A DNA stretch of 64,000 nt from Dugong dugon (GCA_030035585.1 CM057461.1:170015624-170079623); one strand, 5' to 3'; positions 20,816-33,424 are shown, counted from the first letter of the stretch. Notes: generated by a model from the sequence alone, not told the origin. Made by a program: numbers and translations.

Positions 20816-21429
20816 TATCACCTTGAACAAAGCACATATATGACCATTGTCTCTTTCATGCCACCTTATGAATTGTCTTTTCCTTGAAAATGGCCCCGAT
20901 TCTGGGTAGATGGAGGAGGGGAAAGATAAAGCAAAAGAAGACAAAAGTGAGGAAGAGATTCAAGAGACCACCTCCTGCCAGTTCACAAAGCTAAGGTCAG
21001 GGCGGCATTCCACCCTAGTCGGAATAGCAGCTGGAATCTGTCCTGACTGATGAGTGCTAAAAAACCATTTAGTAAGTAACACATTTTTTTAATATCACCC
21101 CATAATGTTCTTAATGAGTCTCTGAAATTTGAGGATACTGAGTATGGTTTCTGAAAGGGATAATGTCAAATCTGAGTGCAGCTCTAAGGTTAAGGAAAGG
21201 TATCTGAATGACTCTTACTGCAGAAAGAAAACTTAAACTGAGAAAAAAAAAATTCCTTCAGTTATATACACTCTTCTTTAAAAAAAAATCCTTCAAGATT
21301 ATTAGAAAACAAGCACAAGGTTTTGTGTAAAATTTCAAATACATGTTATAGTTGGCTTGTGATTTGGTCTAAACTTATGACATAGGGGAGTTAAATTTTT
21401 ATGTGTTACTTAAAAGTAAAGATACTTAA
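20816..21429. other. Unique non-coding stretch
   Basis: Nothing recognised beyond A-rich runs near 21241 and 21280. Confidence 0.4.
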
Positions 21430-21870
21430 AGCACATAATAACCATTTTTGTAGCTACCCCAGTCCATCTCCAATATCTTTATTCCTCGGAGATAAACACT
21501 TTTAACAGTTTAGTGTGTATCCACATTTTTTCTATGAATACAGGAATATAAGATATACTTGAAATGTATATTTGCTTTACAAAAATCAATTCATATGTAC
21601 TACTCTGAAGCTTGCTTTTTGTATGTAATGTATTAAGTACATCTTTTCTTGTTAGAACATATAGATCCATTTTTTTCTTTTTACAATTGTATGGTATTCT
21701 GTGTATGGATGTACCATAACTTCAAGCCTTATTGATGTACATTTAATTTTTTTCAATGCTTTGATATCTTAAATATGCTTCCATAAGCATCCTTGTGCAT
21801 TTTTGCACACTAGCATGAATATTTTGGTAAGAAAAGTGGACTCTTTTAAATACTTTGTTCCCGTTTTGGT
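21430..21870 (-). mobile_element. Old L1 (L1M-type) 3' region
   Basis: Blocks such as 'agcttgctttttgtatgtaa', 'acatatagatcca', 'ggtattctgtgtatggatgtaccataac' and 'cataagcatccttgtgca' follow the order of an ancient L1 ORF2 end and 3' UTR in reverse. Heavily mutated. Confidence 0.7.
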
Positions 21871-22614
21871 AAATCAATGTTAGGTATTCATCTATGCCTA
21901 TTTTATAGAAATTCATGCATGTATTTACCAACACTCTGTATAATTTTACTGGCTTCTGATTGTAACATTATGATATATTGGTATTGGAATGATGTACTTG
22001 GTGCGGTTCTGCGGTTACTGACCAAACAAAACCCCCAAATAGAACATTACATTGATAGTTTCATAGTGATTCACTTTTAGTCACAGTTGATGGGCACCCA
22101 TTGCAGTGAAAATCAGGCATCGTCCAAATGGTTTCACAATACTGTCAGAACTCCAAATAGTAATTTTGTGAGGGCTGGAATAACAGAGAAGTTTTCTTGA
22201 GAGAGCTGGAACTTCAGCCGAGCCTTTAAACATAAGGAGGATTTGGATAGACTAAAAGAGAGGAAGCCTAGTAAGTGCTGAGAAATCAGGACCATGGACA
22301 GAGCAGAGATGGTCTGGAGGGGAAGTGTACTTTAGGAGGAGTTAGGAGAAAAGGAATAGGAGAGGCAGAATGAGTTGTATGACAAGACTTTGAAAACAAA
22401 TTAGAAGGTCGATATTTCATGTAGAAATAGGATATAAAGACAGTTTCAAAGAGTATTTAGCAAATATTTATCTGGCGCTATATGAAGTAGGGCTTGAAGA
22501 AACGAGATGCTAGGCCGGAAGTAAATCCAGGATGTACACAAGGGTAGTAACCCAACAAATAAAAAGGGATAAATAAGTATGACATTTTATAGGAATAATC
22601 AACATGATCCTCAA
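21871..22614. other. Unique or very old repeat sequence
   Basis: No gene seen. Parts of 22160-22400 have the flavour of an old interspersed repeat, but I cannot assign it. Confidence 0.35.
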
Positions 22615-22855
22615 TAACATCTACTGCCTACTTAGAACTTACTCTGTGCCAGGCCCTTTGCTAAGTGCTCTAGTTACATCACCTCATTTAATCCTTCTCA
22701 TGATGACCCTTTTGGTGTGTATGATACCTAACCTCATAAATGAGATAACCTGAGCCTTAGAGAGGTTAAGTGACTTGCCCAAGGTCACACAGCTGGAAAA
22801 CTACAGAGTTGGGCTCTCAACCCATGTCCAAATTCAAAGTTAATGCCCTAACAAT
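22615..22855 (-). mobile_element. MIR
   Basis: Well preserved reverse MIR, with 'cctcatttaatccttctcat', 'gagaggttaagtgacttgcc' and 'aaggtcacacagctgg' in the right order. Confidence 0.9.
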
Positions 22856-23546
22856 GATACTCTGGAGCCTAAAGACTTGAAACTTGAGGAAGAAGGAGGG
22901 ACAATAATTGAAAATGACTCCAAGACGTCAAACTGGGGTGACTGGGATTATAGTGCCAATACTGACAGAACCAGAAACCAGAGCTGAAATGCAGATTTCA
23001 CATCACAAACATTATGGAGGTTCCATCCCGTAGTAGCTCATAACTTCAAACAAAAAGATGCTCTTTCCTTTTTCCACTGCAGTTCCCACCTTTCATGGAA
23101 AACCATAAAAGGTAGTTTCCTAAAAAAATGACTGAGTTCAAACCACCCCTGGGATAATTTCACTTATGAAGTCTTTGAGAAGTAAAATAATCTGAATTCT
23201 AATACCAGCTTAGTCAATTCACTGAGTTACCTCATATAATGTCACCTAATCTTTTGGAACACCACTTTACTCATTTACAATGATATTTCAGATCCTTCCT
23301 AGTTCCTAAATTGCATCATGCTCTTATTCTTTGTATTTTTGGTGCCAAAAATACTGATTAGAAGAAATTGGAGCTTATATAGCCCAAATCTTACTTGGCC
23401 CTCAGGGCTGGATTATAATCTTTTATAGCTCCCTTTATGTGTTCATTAATTTACTCATTTATACAGTCAATATTTCTTGAGTGCCTACTATGTGCCAGGT
23501 ACTTTTCGTGATGCTATAGATACAGAGGGAACAAAACATTGATCTT
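22856..23546. other. Unique stretch with an old repeat near its right end
   Basis: The block at about 23470-23540 ('gcctactatgtgccaggtac...gggaacaaaac') is a common old mammalian repeat motif. No gene seen. Confidence 0.4.
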
Positions 23547-23559
23547 ACCTTTTATTAAG

Positions 23560-26236
23560 ATGGTCTACTATGCCAGAAATGAAAAAATTGAAGAGGAATG
23601 GCATTGCATTCATCATCAAAAAGAATATTTCAAGATCTATCCTCAAGTACAACGCCGTCAGTGATAGGATAATATCCATAGACCTACAAGGAAGACCAGT
23701 TAATATGATTATTATTCAAATCTATGCACCAACCACTAATTCCAAAAATGAAGAAACTGAAAACTTTTACCAGCTTCCACGGTCTGAAACTGATCAAACA
23801 TGCAATCAAGATGCATTGATAATTACTGGTGATAGGGATGTAAAAGTTGGAAACAAAGAAGAAGGATTGGTAGTTCAAAAATATACCTTGATGATAGAAA
23901 AGATGCTGGAGATTACATGATAGAATTTTGCAAGACCAATGACTACTTCATTGCAAATACCTCTTGTCAACAACATATACGGTGACTGTACACATGGACC
24001 TTACGAGATGGGATACACAGGAATCAAATCGACTCTATCTATGGAAAGAGACAATGGAAAAGCTCAATATCATCAGTTAGAGAAAGGCCAGTGACTAACT
24101 GTGGAACAGATAGATCATCAATTGCTCATATGCAAGTTCAAGTTCAACTTGAAAAAAATTAGAACAAGTCCACAAGAGCCAAACCTTGAGTTTATTCCAC
24201 CTGAATTTAGAGACCGTCTCAAGGGTAGATTTGATGCATTGAACACTAATGACCAAAGACCAGACGAGTTGTGGAATGATACCAAGGATATCATACATGA
24301 AGAAAGCAAGAGGTCTTTAAAAAGACAGAAAAGAAAAAGACCAAAATGGATGTCAGAAGAGACTCTGAAACTTGCTCTTGAACATCACGTAGCTAAAACA
24401 AAAGGAAGAAATGATGAAGTAAAAGAGCTGAACAGAAGATTTCAAGGAGCAGCTCGAGAAGACAAAGTAAAGTACTATAATGAAATGTACAAACACCTGG
24501 AGTTAGAAAACCAAAAGCGAAGAACACACACAGCATCTCTCAAGATGAAAGAACTGAAGAAAAAAATCAAGCCTCAAGTTGCAGTTTTGAGGGATTCTGT
24601 GGGCAAAATATTGAATGACACAGGAAGCATCAAAAGATGGAAGGAATATACAGAGTCATTGTACCAAAAAGAATTGGTCGATGTTCAACCATTTTAGGAG
24701 GTAGCATATGATCAAGAACCGATGGTACTGAAGGAAGAAGTCCAAGCTGCACTGAAGGCATTGGCAAAAAACAAGTCTTCAGGAATTGATGGAATACCAA
24801 TTGAGATGTTTCAACAAACAGATGCAGCACTAGAAGCACTCACTCGTCTATGTCAAGAAATTTGGAAGACAGCTACCTGGCCAACTGACTGGAAGAGATC
24901 CATATTTGTACCCATTCCAAAGAAAAGTGATCTAATAGAATGCAGAAATTATTGAACAATGTTATTAATACCACACCCAAGTAAAATTTTGCTGAAGATC
25001 ATTCAAAAGTGACTGCAGCAGTACATCAAGGGGGAAAACTGCCAGAAATTCAAGCCGTATTCAGAAGACAACATGGAGCAAGAGATATCATTGCTGATGT
25101 CAGGTGGATCATGACTGAAAGCAGAGAATACCAGAAAGATGTTTACCTGTGTTTTATTGACTATGCAAAAGCATTCAACTGTGTGGATCATAATAAAATA
25201 AGGCTAACATTGCCAAGAATGGGAATTCCCGAATACTTAATTGTGCCCGTGAGGAATCTGTACTTAGTCCAAGAGGCAGTCATTCCAATAGATAAAGGGG
25301 ATACTGCATGGTTTAAAGTCAAGAAAGTTGTGCATCAGGGTTGTATCCTTTCACCATACTTATTCAATCTATATGCTGAGCAAATAATCTGAGAAGCTGG
25401 CTATATGAAGAAGAATGTGGCATCGGGATTAGAGGAAGGGTCATTAACAGCCTGCGATATGCAGATGACATAACCTTGCTTGCTGTAAGTGAAGAGGACT
25501 TGAAGCACCTACTGATGAATATCAAAGAGCCCAGCCTTCAGTATGGATTGCACCTCAACATAAAGAAAATAAAAATCCTCACAACTGGACCAATAAGTAA
25601 CATCATGATAAAAGGAGAAAATATTGATGTTGTTAAGGATTTATTTTACTTGAATCCACGATCAACACCCGTGGAAACAGCAGTCAAGAAATCCAGTGAT
25701 GCATTGCATTGGGCAAATCTGCTGCAAAAGTTCTCTTTAAAGTGTTAAAAAGTAACAATGTCACTTTAAGGACTAAGGTGTGCCTGACCCAAGCCATGGT
25801 ATTTTCAATCACCTCATATGCATGCAAAAGCTGGACAATGAATAAGAAACATCGAAGAAGAATTGACAAATTCTGGTGTTAGCGAAGAACATTGAATGTA
25901 CCATGGACTGCCAAAAGAACGAACAAATCTGTCATGGAAGAAGTACAGCCAGAATGCTCCTTAGAGGCAAGTGTGGTGAGACTTAGTCTCATATATATTT
26001 GGACGTGTTATCATGGGGACCAGTCCCTGGAGAAGGACATCATGCTTGGTAAAGTAGAGGATCATCGAAAAAGAGGAAGACCCTCAACAAGATGGACTGA
26101 CACAGTGGCTGCAATAATGGGCTCTAGCATAACAGTGATTGTGAAGACAGCGCAGGACCGGGCAGTGTTTTTTTTTTGTTTTACATAGGGTCTGTATGAG
26201 TTGGAATTGATTCAACAGCACCTAACAACACCAACA
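23560..26236 (+). mobile_element. RTE/BovB-clade LINE, longest continuous copy
   Basis: It is 5' truncated within the endonuclease region ('atggtctactatgcc') and runs to the 3' terminus ('agcacctaacaacacc'). The flanks carry a weak duplication, accttttattaag (23547-23559) against accttttagtaga (26237-26249). It served as the internal reference for aligning the other RTE copies. About 2.7 kb of the expected 3.2-3.3 kb is present. Confidence 0.93.
23570..26188 (+). pseudogene. Broken RTE ORF (APE endonuclease + reverse transcriptase)
   Basis: Recognisable pieces lie in order: endonuclease (23570-23920), linker (24101-24697), RT N-terminal part (24722-24955), RT core (25009-25392), the YADD catalytic box (codons 25458-25469, 'RYADDITLL') and the C-terminal region (25892-26188). 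In-frame stops end the pieces at 23918, 24695 and 24953. The reading frame changes between 24955 and 25009, and again before 25476. The linker is lysine/arginine-rich. The intact protein would act on RNA-DNA at the integration site. This copy cannot encode it. Confidence 0.9.
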
Positions 26237-26254
26237 ACCTTTTAGTAGATTAGC

Positions 26255-26465
26255 ATTAGCTAATCTTTACTGAGATTTTCCTATGCTCCTAAGTGTGATT
26301 TAAGTATTAACTCATTTAATCTTTACACTAGCCTTATGATATATTTATTCATAAGAATGAGGCACAGTGAGATTAAGTAATTGCCCAAGATTTCACAGCT
26401 ATGTAGCAGAATCGGAATTTGAACCTGGGAAATCAAGGTCCAGAGCCCCACCTCTTAACATCAGT
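26255..26465 (-). mobile_element. MIR
   Basis: Reverse MIR with 'aactcatttaatctttacac', 'gagattaagtaattgccc' and a 'gaatcggaatttgaacctggg' core. It begins just after the RTE. Confidence 0.85.
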
Positions 26466-26729
26466 GCTTTGCTGCAATAATCATTGCTCCTTGCTCCCCA
26501 AAAGTATCCCACTGCCTGTGAGTAGAGCCATAAGTTGGCTAAGAATGAAAATGAAAACTTTCAAGAGAGACTATAGGATTCTGTGATTCGTGGCTTTGGA
26601 AATCCAGAACTAGAAATTCTAGTTTTGATGCATGCTGGGTGACCTTAATTTCTCTGAACTGCAATTTCAAATAGAAGTTTCAGTTTGGGGATAAAATAGC
26701 ATCTATTCCATAGCATTATCATGAGGCAT

Positions 26730-26925
26730 GTTGTTGTTGCTCATTGCCACTGAGTCAGCTCCAAATCATAACACGATGAGCTGTTGTCTGGTCCTTTGCC
26801 ATCTTCATGATCTTTGATATATTTAAGCCCATTGTTGCAGATGTTGTGTCAATTCTCTCATTTTTGCTGACCCTCTACTTTACCGAGCATGATGTCCTTT
26901 TCTAGGGATTGATTATGAGGCATAG
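26730..26925 (-). mobile_element. RTE/BovB-clade LINE 3' end fragment
   Basis: Starts at the 3' terminus ('tgttgttgctcattgccactgag') and covers about 190 bp of the C-terminal coding end. Diverged and 5' truncated. Confidence 0.8.
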
Positions 26926-27682
26926 AGACAACTTATTGTACAGATATGGCACTGCAGGCTAGACTCACTATGTGGTTTGCACCAAATTAAGTAGCTGCTA
27001 AGTGAAAGAAGCAGGTCTTCCTGACTACAGAACTCAGGCATTTCACACTATACATCTTTGCCTCTCAGAGTTACCTTGGCCCCATACAAGCTGCCATCCT
27101 GACTGAAATGTTAATGCAACTTCATCCTAAGCCATCTTCCCCTGTTGGCCCAGTACTCAGCTCAGAAGACAATACTCCAGCAAGGCTCGCTGACTAGACA
27201 AAAAAATACCAAAATGTACATGTTTACAAAATGCCTTTCACCATAGAAACCAGCCACTTTGACAGGCAGATTTTGCCGGAAACAAGGTAGCTAGCTTTCC
27301 AAAGTGCTTGCTGTTGCATCTCATAATCATAGGAGAAGAGAAGCAGCTTTTTTTTTTTTTATTGGCCCATAACCTTTCAGTTATGTGAGTTTGGCATGAA
27401 ATGACAGCTGTTAACACAGCAAGCCACCTCTTGGCATTCCAGTGATGGCTATATTAGTGCCACCACAGGGCCCAGGCCTGCCATAAGCCTTTCGTGAATC
27501 AAGTGCCACTAATTTTCCCCTTACAAAGACCACAAGGTGGTATCCAGGCTGTGCCTTTCAGTTTATATTGTTCTGCCGTGCCGCAGCAAGATCATGAATT
27601 TTAAATGCCTACTGTGATTTGATCCTGTAACTGCACTCTGGGTCCAATGCCATTACTGGGAGAATGGTGCAAAGTAAGTGTA
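26926..27682. other. Unique non-coding stretch
   Basis: No recognised element. A T13 run lies near 27348. Confidence 0.4.
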
Positions 27683-27982
27683 GAGGCAAGCCCCGGGTTA
27701 CAAAAGAGATCCTTGTCTAAGCGTGTCTTTAAGTCGAATTTGTAGGTTTAAGTTGGAACAGGTGCGTAAGGTTCTTAGTTAGCCTTACTCTAGTGCAAGA
27801 AAAGCCTCGAAGCCTTTTCGATGATTTAAAAGCTTCATCTGCAGCAAGTGAAGGTAATTATGAAGAATTTCTTGGGAGTAGGGCTTGGTTCAGTTGTTTC
27901 AAAGTGAGGGCAAATTTACATAACATTAAAGGGCAAGTACCAGTTGTCAGTAAGGCTGGTGTTCGTAACCCGGGGACTTACT
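27683..27982 (+). mobile_element. Internally deleted Tigger/pogo-type DNA transposon
   Basis: The ends form inverted repeats around the shared core ccccgggtta (left, from 27690) and taacccgggg (right, 27966-27975). TA dinucleotides lie at both edges, as expected for Tc1/mariner/pogo insertion. Between them lies a fragment of Tigger transposase. At about 300 bp it is far shorter than an autonomous element. Confidence 0.75.
27793..27960 (+). pseudogene. Tigger transposase fragment (CENP-B-type DNA-binding domain)
   Basis: The translation contains 'SLFDDLKASSA...FLGSRAWFSCFKVRANLHNIKG', which matches the pattern of the second helix-turn-helix in Tigger transposases (a 'gsrgWf.rFk.R..lhni' arrangement). 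Catalytic D residues are absent. The ORF reads on through the right inverted repeat by chance. Confidence 0.75.
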
Positions 27983-28401
27983 ATAATAGTATTTTCACAG
28001 TGAAATCCACTTACAATGAATTCTGAGTACAGACTGAGGATAAATTCTGTTAAGATTTCTCATTAACTACTTTGTGGCCTTCACACCCACTTCCAGCACC
28101 ATCCTGAGGATGCCTCTCACTTGAGCATTCAGTCATGATGACCAAGTCCGCTGAAAGCAAGTGCAGAGGGATAGGAAAGCAGATAGAGGGGAGCTGGAAA
28201 TCACCTGCCTACTCGATCTTCTCCTCTACTTGCCTTCTTTCTTAAGCCCCCTGGGGCCGTTTTATCTATGACCACACTTTTGTAGCAATTTTTTAAAAAA
28301 CTGATTCCTTAGGGATTTACCATCCATAAGCTGCTCCAAGTTCCATTGTGCTCAAACTCTCTCCCTCCAATAGATAGCCCCTTTTGGGGAAAAAAAAAAA
28401 A

Positions 28402-28600
28402 AAAAGTTGCCATTGAGTTAATTCCGACTCATGGTGACCCCATGTGCACAGAGTAGAACTGCTCCATAGGGTTTTCAAGGCTGTGACCTTTCAGAAGCAG
28501 ATCAACCAGCCTTTTGGTTATCAGCTGAACACTTAACCATTTGCACCACCCAGGAACTCCTTAAACCCATTGCCATCGAGTCAGTTCATACTCAAATACC
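28402..28600 (-). mobile_element. AfroSINE-type SINE plus adjoining SINE 3' stub
   Basis: 28402-28560 is a full minus-strand SINE preceded by about 18 A, the complement of its T-rich tail. From 28561 a second copy's RTE-like 3' block begins ('cccattgccatcgagtcag') and stops at about 28600, so two SINE 3' ends lie back to back. Confidence 0.8.
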
Positions 28601-31600
28601 TATCATTTGTGCCTTGTTTATCCAAGTACTGGTTTTCCAGAACATAAACTGTTAAGTCACTCACCATATCTATTTCCCTTTGGTCTTGAATGCCCCAAAA
28701 ACTAAGTTGATTTCTCATACTTGAACCTGCTAAAATGCAGTTTGGAGAGAGTGGAGTGTAGTTAGACCAGGGAAGAAGGAGCAATCCTATGGCTAATCTG
28801 TGTGAAGATTTCCACCTGACTTCTATTAATACTAATGAGGGTGATCTGCCAAAATCCCTGTGCACTGAGATGAAAATACATGCTTTGGTATAGAGATTTC
28901 CTGTTACACTGTAGATAATTCATTGTATGATGTGATCAACTTATACTATAATAATGGCACTTATATATCACACTTTGAAGATGCTTTTTATTGACTTAAT
29001 GTGAATATTATTGCCATCGTTTATTACAGAGAAGTATCTTGTAGTAATTGAAATACAATATGGTGTCATTAATCATACTGAATACAAAATGTTAACTTTA
29101 GACTGGTCACACTGTATTAAATGCTCCTCTAACCATAAAGCAATTTGATTTGCAAGTCTGTAATAAACTGGATGTTTAGGATTTAGAATAACTAGCACAT
29201 GGCATACATTTCTGCTTTAGATTTCTCAACAGTTGGCTTTAACTGAAATAAGTGTTATTGCTTTGCGTTGGTTTTCCTTTCCAATGCTTACTTGCTTACA
29301 GGACAAAATATTTGAAGTTATTTTCACACTACATAATAGGACTTGTTTTCTCTTTTCTCTGTCTTGACCTTGAGAACTACTTAGTCTACTGTATCCATAT
29401 CTTTAATATTCAACACACTGGGACGTTAAAGGAAGTCAGACAAATTTCACTGAAAAAGAGATGGAGGGACGCTTACAGACCTCTGCCCACAAGCCACTCT
29501 GTTAACAGACTGTTCCAAACACCCCATCCCTTATCAATTAATGCCAGATTTTATAGGTTAAATTATTTTGGAGTCTCATGTTTTTCACGCAGCTGAGTAT
29601 GACTAATTACAAAAATCTCTTACAACTTGAAAACCACAGATATAGGTAGAAAAAAAATTCCTTTATCTGTTTTGGACTGAGCTATACGAAGAAAGAGTTG
29701 TCTGGTTTGGGATACAGTAGTAACCTTCTAACAAAGAAACATTTAAGTCAATCTTTAACTCATCTTTTATATCAGAAAGTATTTCTTAGGCGTATGACAA
29801 TTTTCTACATTATTAAATAGTTCAACTTTAAGAAGCTATTTCCTTTAATAACTCACTGCGTGGTATTTTCATAGTTTAAAAATTTATACTGTAAATCTAT
29901 TTTTGTCAAAATAATCTTTTTTTTTTTTTTGGGATTATAGAAGTAATGCATGCTCATTGTAGATAAACTGCAAAACACAAAGAAGAAATTAAGTCCCCCA
30001 TAATGCCTAAAGGCAATATTTTCAAAGCCCACTGTTCAAATCATTTTGAATAGTCTGGAGCCAGGGTTTAAAACGCGCATTGAAGACTGTCTCCTTTTCA
30101 TTTGGAACAGAATGATAAACAGTTTGGGACCCTCTCTGTGTGACAGGTAACACAGAGAGAGACTATATCATTTCAGATTCAATTCTTGTCTGTAACACTA
30201 CTCTTTTTAGGAACGTTTATTTTTGACCACTTTGCAAAGAGATTAGAATGAAAATGTATGAAGAGTCCCAGAAGGCAGTCTGCTTTGAAAAGCTGTTTAC
30301 TTGCCTTGGGCATGATTTGGGAGGGTAAAGGTCAAGGATGAGTCAAGAGAAAGCCCCACACGCTGTCCGTTCAGACGTGCTCAGTGCTCTTTCATCTCTC
30401 TCTGTTTTTGTTGACACCAGCTGTGTCTACCTTAATCCTCTCTGTGAGTTTACATCTCTTCTCTCAATAATCTATAAGCAAACCATAGAAAAGGGGCTGG
30501 GAAGCAGGTGATGGAGAGAAAAGGCAAAGGAAAAAGAAGTATAATGGGTAACCTACTCCTTTTTTATAAAACATCAGAGAAACCAAGAATATATTTGACA
30601 AGACTTCATGTGACGCAAAGCATCAGTGGAAGCTGTGATTCTTAAACATTATCCAATACCTGAAACAAAGGCATGATAATAGGCTAAATATCTCCCAAGA
30701 ATCTCAAACTGCTTCTCACAAATTTTTTTTTTTTTCAAGTGCAAGAGATGACAAATACATTTCATGATTGAAGGCTTTAGGAATCAGAACCATTAAATAC
30801 AACTATCATAGTAGATTATACGTAATGCTTCTATCTTACATGTATGTTCTACTAAACAGTACTACTGAAGTCAGATGTTTGTCTTAATCACTCCCTTTCC
30901 TATCACATAAAGGTGGGGTGAAGCAGGGGGTGTTTAATGGATTTCTGAACCCTTCAGTGTGTGAAGAGAGGTAGTAGGGAGTAGAACGAAAATCAATGCA
31001 CCTTGGTCAAATCTCTTGGTCAAAAGGAATATGCAAATGTATTAACAGAAGAAGACAGGAGATTTAAGAGAAAAAGGGAAAACAAAAGAACGCAAAGTCC
31101 TGAAAATATACTGCCATAGCCCATCTGAAAAATCCAATTAAGGAAGTCGTAACCGCCTGGCCTCTACACTGGTATATTCATTGACGGACAATGCTTGATT
31201 GCGGCCCCACCCTGGGTGGAGGTTTGTAGAAAAAGTGGTGCTGATGCCGTGAGCTCCAAGGTAAAACCGACGGCAACAAAGGCATCAAAGGCAGAGAATA
31301 CCCTAGGCAGCATCTAGGGAGTTTTCAGCATATTATTATTTCATTTCTCTTTCAAAGGAAAAAACAAATCTTTAATATGAACCAAAGAGGTGGGGGTGGG
31401 GCAGGAAAAGGAAGGAAAGGTCGGCTCTCCAGAGAGCTAGGAGCCCAGTCTGGAAGTGACGGTCGCTGGGATGCTGAATGCCCTGCCGTAACCCGTGGCA
31501 ACAGCCATTCCCAAAACAGCTGTCAAGCAGTGACTTAAATGGATGACCCAAGTGCTGGGTTTGTTTTTATTTGGTTGGCTGTTTTTTAACCCTGATATAT

Positions 31601-31858
31601 GGCTTCGAACACCCAGTGACTCTCTCTCTTTCTTGGAAGAAATAAGCTGACAAATATTTTAGGTTCAGAATACACCTTATCTTAAATACTCAGGAGAAAC
31701 GATTTCACGTACATGAGTACCAAAGAAATGGTTACTATATTACCAGTGAAAGCCAAAGTCCCAGAATTTGGTACATGCTTCCTGCAAGTAGTATCATTCT
31801 AATTAATGCTCTGCTGGTTCTAAGAAAATCGTGCTGCAAGTGCTATTTGTCCCCTCCC
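28601..31858. other. Long unique stretch
   Basis: No gene, splice-framed exon or young repeat is evident over about 3.2 kb. A T14 run at about 29918 followed by 'gattatagaagtaatgcatg' may be an old L1 end. ORF 29252-29596 (114 aa) has no recognisable domain. The lack of repeats at 30-31.8 kb is noticeable in so repeat-rich a window. Confidence 0.45.
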
Positions 31859-31869
31859 ATCTTAGCCTA

Positions 31870-32024
31870 GGGAGCCCTGGTGGCACAGCCGTTAAGCGTT
31901 TGGCTGCTAACCAAAAAGTCGGCAGTTCAAATTCACCAGCCGCTCCTTGGAAACCCTATGGGGTAGTTCTACATTGTCTTATAGGGTCACTGTGAGTCAG
32001 AATCAACTCGATCGCAAGGGGTTT
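31870..32024 (+). mobile_element. AfroSINE-type SINE, short form, with TSD
   Basis: A well preserved head (gggagccctggtggcacag) and RTE-like 3' block. The 11-bp flanking duplication has one mismatch (atcttagccta 31859-31869, atcctagccta 32025-32035). Confidence 0.9.
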
Positions 32025-32098
32025 ATCCTAGCCTACAACAGTCAGTCTACCTGGATCTGAGTCCTAACTCCTCTACCACTTCTTAGGTCTCTAATTTA

Positions 32099-32377
32099 GG
32101 GCAGTGATTGTTCAGTGGTAAAATTATCACCTTCCACAGGAGAGACCTGGGTCTGATTCCTGGCTAATGCACCTCAAGCGTATCCACTACCCATCGGTTA
32201 GTGGAGGCTGGTGTGTTGTTACGAGGCTGAACAGGCTTCCAGACTAAGATGGACTGGGAAGAAAGGCCTGGCAATCTACTTACAAAAATCAGCCAACGGA
32301 AACCCTGTGGATCACAATGGTTTGATCCCGTTGTATATGGGGTCCCCATGAGTCCGGGGCCGACTGGAGGCAGCTAA
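32099..32377 (+). mobile_element. tRNA-Gly-headed composite SINE with TSD
   Basis: The head has both internal promoter regions of tRNA-Gly ('gttcagtggtaaaatt' and a B-box-like 'ctgggtctgattcctggc'). It is followed by the RTE-5'-derived body and the RTE-like 3' block. A 7-bp TSD taattta (32092-32098, 32378-32384) flanks it. The head retains the CCA-adjacent 'ctaatgcac' junction. Confidence 0.88.
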
Positions 32378-32564
32378 TAATTTAAGACAACCACTGACCT
32401 TCTCAGTGAGGGCACTAATAGGACCTCTCTCCTAGCAAAGCCACAAGAATTAAGTAAGTTAATACAGGTAAAATACTTAGCACAAGCACCCATGTTAACG
32501 TCCAGTAAAAGCCGGCTAGCTATTATTATCAGAAGGCCATCAATTGTTTGATAAAACCACTTGC

Positions 32565-32754
32565 CTTCAAGTCACTTCCAACTCATAGTGACCCAACAGG
32601 ACACAGTAGAACTGCTCTATACGGCTTCCAAGGCTATAATCTTTACTGAAGCAGACTGCCACATCTTTCTTCTGCTGAGCAGCTGGTGGGTTCAAACTGT
32701 GGACCTTTTGGTTGTTAGTAGCCGAGTGCTTAACATCTGCGCCACCAGGGCTCC
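32565..32754 (-). mobile_element. AfroSINE-type SINE, long form
   Basis: Complete minus-strand SINE from the RTE-like 3' block through the middle block to the head (gccaccagggctcc). No clear TSD of its own. Confidence 0.85.
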
Positions 32755-32761
32755 TTACTGT

Positions 32762-32877
32762 GCTACCAAACCAACACCAAATTCGGTTCTGACTCATAGC
32801 GACCCTATAGGACAGAGCAGAACTGCCCTATAGGGTTTCTAAGGAGCCCAGCTCTTAACCGCTGTACCACAAGGGCT
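32762..32877 (-). mobile_element. AfroSINE-type SINE, short form
   Basis: Minus-strand copy directly after the previous SINE. The octamer tcaattgt occurs at 32540-32547 and 32878-32885, outside both SINEs. This may mean that one of them inserted at the edge of the other. Confidence 0.8.
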
Positions 32878-32924
32878 TCAATTGTATGACACATCATTAT
32901 TATTATATACTAGTAGAACAAACT

Positions 32925-33082
32925 GGAAACCGTGGTGGCATAGTGGTTAAGAGCTACAGCCACTAACCCGAAGGTTGGCAGTTTGAATCCACCAGGTGCT
33001 CCTGGCAGTTTTACTCTGTCCTACAGGGTCGCTATAACTCAGAATCGACTCGACGGCAACGGGTTTGGTTTGATGTTTTAAG
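32925..33082 (+). mobile_element. AfroSINE-type SINE, short form, with TSD
   Basis: Head, RTE-like 3' block ('gggtcgctataactcagaatcg') and a T-rich tail, flanked by acaaact (32918-32924, 33083-33089). Confidence 0.87.
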
Positions 33083-33424
33083 ACAAACTATTATACAGTT
33101 TTTTTTTATTTTACATTTTTGTAAAAGTTGTTTTACAATTATTTAGTCATGTATTTTTATCATATATCACTCTTGTGCATACATGAAAAGGGTAATGTAA
33201 ATAAATACATTAGTAGTTTAATGTACTCCTAAAACTTCTTAGCATTACAGCCTGATTCCACTGAGTTTCCTTTTTGAGATTTCGAAGTACTGTACCAAGA
33301 CCAGCAGGGAAACTGTTAATCACATAAATCTAGATTTATTAAACTTGCTCAACAAAGGAAAGCACCACCTTAACAGAGTCTCCGCAGTGCCCTCAAAAGG
33401 GGTATTGGGAAGGATACTTGTAGG
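33083..33424. other. AT-rich unique stretch
   Basis: No recognised element. Confidence 0.4.

Noticed and set aside
24101-24697. 198-aa lysine/arginine-rich ORF as a host gene
   Set aside because: It is the linker between endonuclease and RT in the RTE at 23.56-26.24 kb and continues in frame with other RTE pieces.
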